Below are positions 60,169-64,000 of a DNA stretch of 64,000 nt, piece by piece. Origin of the DNA: Harmothoe impar (taxonomy: Eukaryota; Annelida; Polychaeta; Phyllodocida; Polynoidae); assembly GCA_947462335.1 (NCBI GenBank), contig OX381720.1, positions 46,222,654-46,286,653 on the forward strand, written 5' to 3'. Below the pieces are notes generated by a model. The model had not been told where the DNA came from, did not search any database, and saw only the letters and a program-made list of their open reading frames with translations. Position 1 is the stretch's first letter. Each line of letters begins with the position of its first letter. The translations under genes and the position numbers were made by a program.

Positions 60169-60262
60169 GGCCAAAAAGGAAAAAATAAGAAAGAAAGGGC
60201 CAAAGAATCCTTATCTTTGGACCATGTTGCCTGAGACACTTATTTTTGTTGTTGTTGCCTAA
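60169..60262. mobile_element. GGCC-end TIR element remnant
   Basis: GGCCAAAAAGGAAAAAAT at the left and CATGTTGCCTGAGACACTT followed by T-rich sequence and GCC at the right keep the family's outline, with most of the core deleted. Confidence 0.45.
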
Positions 60263-61849
60263 TTGGTAATTTATACAAACATTGGTCAGTTCCTCTGTGC
60301 ATAAAGGATTCCCTGTTCATGTTCAGGGTCGTGATTGCTATTTCATTTGTTGGAGTGTTATGTTGTATTTGGTCATTACAGAATGTGGTTCTGATAGCAG
60401 GTGATAGTAATAAACCTGAATTAAGCACACTCGGTAGGTTTATCTCCAAACTGTAAAATTGATAAAAGCAAAACTAATATTCAAATGAAGTCGGTAAGAT
60501 ATTTGTGAAATACCCAATGTGATGCAAACAATGCATGGTCCGTGTGGAGGCATATCGACTTTGATGGCAAAACAAACTTATAACTAATGAACTGATGATA
60601 TTGGAACCTTAAAGTATAGAATCATTGCAACTCGTTCAGTTAAATCATGTATTCAATACCCCACATGTGGTCATACTACGATTCACCAATTTACACTCGT
60701 AGCATGGAACAAACTGAATAATTCACACTCGGGTTGGATCAGGGTCAACAAACTGCCAACCGCCTTCTCCCACTGTGGACTGTGAAACACAAACTATAAA
60801 ACAACAACTCCCACAGTCACGCAAGACAAAATCTTTAATTTCTATTAATTCAACATTAATGATATTCTTATTTCTGCAATCTGTTGAAGTCATACATTAC
60901 AAAAGATGTTTTTGTTGTGAGAATCACTTATTTTCTCCTCTTTCGATTGTGATCATTGCAACGAGTTACTATTTATGATTGTGACACAGATCGTGCTAGT
61001 AGGAAAGAACCCATTCAACTGAAGAACCAGCATTATCAAATTATGCACATTTGTCGGCTTAAATCAAATTATCTATATTAAAACAGTAGTGACTATTAAG
61101 CCTTATAACGCTGTACCTCCTGTACTCTACTGAGTGAATCTCACATATTCACCCTAATGAATCTTTCTCACTTAAGAATCTTCAAACTTGGTACTGACAT
61201 TGCAACTTTTATGTCTTTTGTCTGGAAGACTTTGAGAGTCAGAGAACTGTACAGTGGCAGGCACTAACTAGTACAGTAATCTGATTTGTGACCACTCCTG
61301 TGCCTGTCACTGTTCCCTATGGTTTATATCTTCAACTGGCAGTTCCACCGTCCAACCTGATTAATCATGTTGCATCATGAAAGCACTCAGACCACTCAGG
61401 CTGAGAGAGGGGGATGGATGCGAGGGAGTGTGGCAGACAGGCTCATGCCTGCAAGATAAAATGGTGTAATTGTCATACCAGTATCAAAGTATCAATATGC
61501 AAGTTCCTGATACGACTATCCTATGTGCTATATGAGAAATTTATTGTATGCGAGAAACGCTCAGTTAGAGAATTAGTTAGAACACAATGGGGATTTTCAA
61601 AGCTGCCATTTTTAATCCTTTTGTTGTAACTCTAGATCTGCTGCCCCTCCAGACTCTGTATGTCCTACAGACCAAGTGAATATTTTTGTATTAGATCACA
61701 CACGTAGCATCATCGTATATTCATTCTGATTCTAACACAAATCGTTACTATTGGAGGTGCCAACGAGACTTGAGTAATCCGGACAGTCAAATCTGGCTAA
61801 TTCCTTTTCTCTAAAAAATGCCCCGGAGTGATATTCTATGTAGTTTTCT
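60263..61849. other. Noncoding stretch, nothing recognised
   Basis: No supported exon or repeat. Confidence 0.4.
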
Positions 61850-62200
61850 TAAAACTATTCCACCTAAGCTGCTAACATTCTATATTTGTTAATCAAAAGG
61901 AACGTTTTCTTTGGGAAATTAACACATATGGCACTTTCTGGTTGCCATGGAAACCATTCCACTACTCTGCATTAAACATATAGGTCCTAATACCCCGAAA
62001 ATAATAACGTACCTTGAGAATTCCTCCTAGAACCAAATTTAGAGAATCAAGTTACATTTTACTATGTTATTGATGTGATACTCATGAACTCATGTTTGAG
62101 AGATGATACCCACAATACAAGGAATATATTTTAGCTTATGATATCTCATTTTACAGATCAAGACACCAACTTTATTTACCAATTTCCCTGCCAGATATCC
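61850..62200. repeat. Dispersed repeat, copy 2
   Basis: The partner of 12860-13150, with shared blocks TGGCACTTTCTGGTTGCCAT and CTAGAACCAAATTT in the same order and spacing. It is a diverged pair of unknown class. Confidence 0.45.
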
Positions 62201-64000
62201 CTGTGCGCCTACCTGGTCACATATAGTTATAACTTCAATTCATATTCCTATACAGAAAGAATACTCCAATAATCCCCCTTTCAGTACCACTGGCAGTGCC
62301 CTCACTGGTGGCTGCACCATTCCTCCACCCTACTTGCCACAACAACTTTGTGGGAGATCTATTTCATCCACTGCTACCTGTGGATTACTTTCCGTCCAAA
62401 ATTAGCAGGTAATAGTCCCAGAGTAGGTCGACATTACTGTCTCTGATGGTGACAATCGAGATATGTTTTCTACCTCTCAGGCAGCTTCCCTGAATGTAGC
62501 ACTCATAGATCTCGCCACTTTATGTCGACATACTGTATCTGCCAAATTACTGTAACAATATGGACAGGACGAAAGCCAAGTGTATTGGGGTGCAGATACC
62601 AGTGCATACAATGGGAAGGTATATTGATGTTGAAGATATTGGATTGAGAGAGTTTTGGGGAGAACCTTTATAGAATATTGCTGTGGAAAGGCCTGGGTTG
62701 TAGAGTAAATTTAATCTAGTGTTTACTTAGGAGTTCGCTTCACCTTACAATGTCTCACCCACAGCCCTCTCCACTGTGTAGCACTTTATAAGTCAAATTC
62801 TGTCAATGCAGCATATTTAAGGCCCGGCGCTTAAATGTAATTTACTCATTAGTGGCACAGAAAATCAAGAAGACTGGACTACAAGCAATTGTGCCACACG
62901 GATAGCATTACCAAGCATTGTAGTGTCTACAGTTGCATAATGAAAGAGTTTGTCACCCTTTTACTAAATTGCGTTTACTAATTTGCGTACCCATTTTATC
63001 TAGCATCTGGAACCTTCCTCCACTAATTGGCTGTATTCATGTCAGAAGGAAGACATTGCTAAGGAAGAAGGACATTCTCCGGAGGATATTTCACTGAAGG
63101 TAGTCATCTCAGACAAAAAGCAAAACGTCCTTTACTTTGATGAGTTGACCTTTGTGGAGCTGCTCATATTTGAGCAGCTCATGAAACTCTAGACAAAGAC
63201 TGATGAGCTGAACACAGCACCTGGCCATGTTTAAGGTTATAATGTGAGAGGCGGCCCACAGGGGAGCTTTCACTCTAAAGTAAGCACAACAAAAAGGCAA
63301 TGGTAAAGGAAGGCTTTAAAAATCCCATTTTATATATATGATATAGTATTGGAAATGAGATGATGTACTATAAATGCACCATGTGAACCTATTCATATTA
63401 CAAAAATGAGTACCTAAAGATTGCATTCCATCTGCTGCTTAAAGGTTAAAGGTTTACATCCAATACAAATACGTTCAAAGATGACAGTATACAGAACTAT
63501 AACATCAGAAATAAAGTATAATGCACACTACCGGTATATATTAATATGACTTTAGGCTTATGGATGTCCATTCATCAGGTGAGGTCAATAGTTGAAAGAT
63601 TATGGTATCTCTGTGAATTTACCTTTCAAGATGATGAGATTCTTTTATCATGCTAGTACAGTAATTATCTCCGAAGGAGATATGATCTACTATCCCTACT
63701 ATAATGGTATTCTACTTAATCATATATAATTATGTGCTATGGTAATACAGGGAATAGTGCATTGTACATAACGCTTGTGATCAAAACTTAACCATCATTC
63801 TTCATACATAAATGATATCATTCAATCCCAAACCTAAAACTGGTAAAAAATACCAGTTTCGATATTGGGATCTCAAGATTTTGAAAGCTGCTTAGGTTCT
63901 TATGAGCACTTCCAGGGTGATGCAACATTTGGTATGCGGATATTCTAAGAGCACAGGCCTCTTGCAAAGAGAAACAATAGTTTAACTATTTAACTCCAAA
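62201..64000. other. Noncoding right end, nothing recognised
   Basis: No exon, TIR element or tandem repeat is supported. A small hairpin, AACTGGTA..TACCAGTT, lies at 63838-63858. Confidence 0.4.

Noticed and set aside
1..64000. tRNA, 5S, snRNA or rRNA genes
   Set aside because: No T-arm GTTC.A.TC context with a matching acceptor stem, and no recognisable 5S, U1 or U6 core was found by eye.

Overview
The window looks like animal nuclear DNA, most likely from an invertebrate. It has split coding exons with GT/AG introns, a non-LTR retrotransposon, many short terminal-inverted-repeat (TIR) elements, satellites and homopolymer runs, and no operons or dense coding. By eye it is A+T-rich, with a few CpG-rich patches that are not depleted of CpG. 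I cannot fix the phylum from the sequence alone. Nothing here is bacterial, phage or viral.

Only one host protein gene can be supported. It lies on the minus strand and runs off the left edge. Four coding exons (9802-10009, 1670-1795, 532-752, 96-197) join in consistent phase and give about 211 N-terminal residues. These resemble the N-terminus of the LRRC14/PRAME leucine-rich-repeat family, which includes proteins proposed as cullin-2 substrate receptors. The first intron, about 8 kb, is filled with degenerate ~1.1 kb tandem units, a ~130 bp tandem array and two TIR elements. The 3' edge of exon 2 and its splice donor are duplicated five times with a 71 bp spacing.

From about 10 kb to 64 kb I see no host coding exon. 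This space holds: a 180 bp near-perfect tandem duplication (11.3-11.6 kb); an AACGTT-rich foldback (14.2 kb); a six-copy, 145 bp satellite with an RFX X-box-like palindrome in each unit (18.2-19.1 kb); two CTCF-like motifs 32 bp apart (22.6 kb); CpG-rich patches (26.4-27.1 and 47.4-47.6 kb); a ~5.3 kb-spaced imperfect tandem segmental duplication (about 34.9-40.3 and 40.4-44 kb); a LINE with a 630-codon reverse-transcriptase ORF (48.1-50.7 kb, minus strand) split by a TIR element; and a 143 bp-arm inverted repeat (53.4-53.7 kb).

At least ten families of TIR/foldback elements are recognisable. The commonest has GGCC ends (about ten copies or fragments). Others carry apparent 3 bp TTA, 4 bp TTAA or 8 bp target-site duplications, which suggests PIF/Harbinger-, piggyBac- and hAT-type transposases acting in trans. 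No transposase gene, tRNA, rRNA or CRISPR array was seen.
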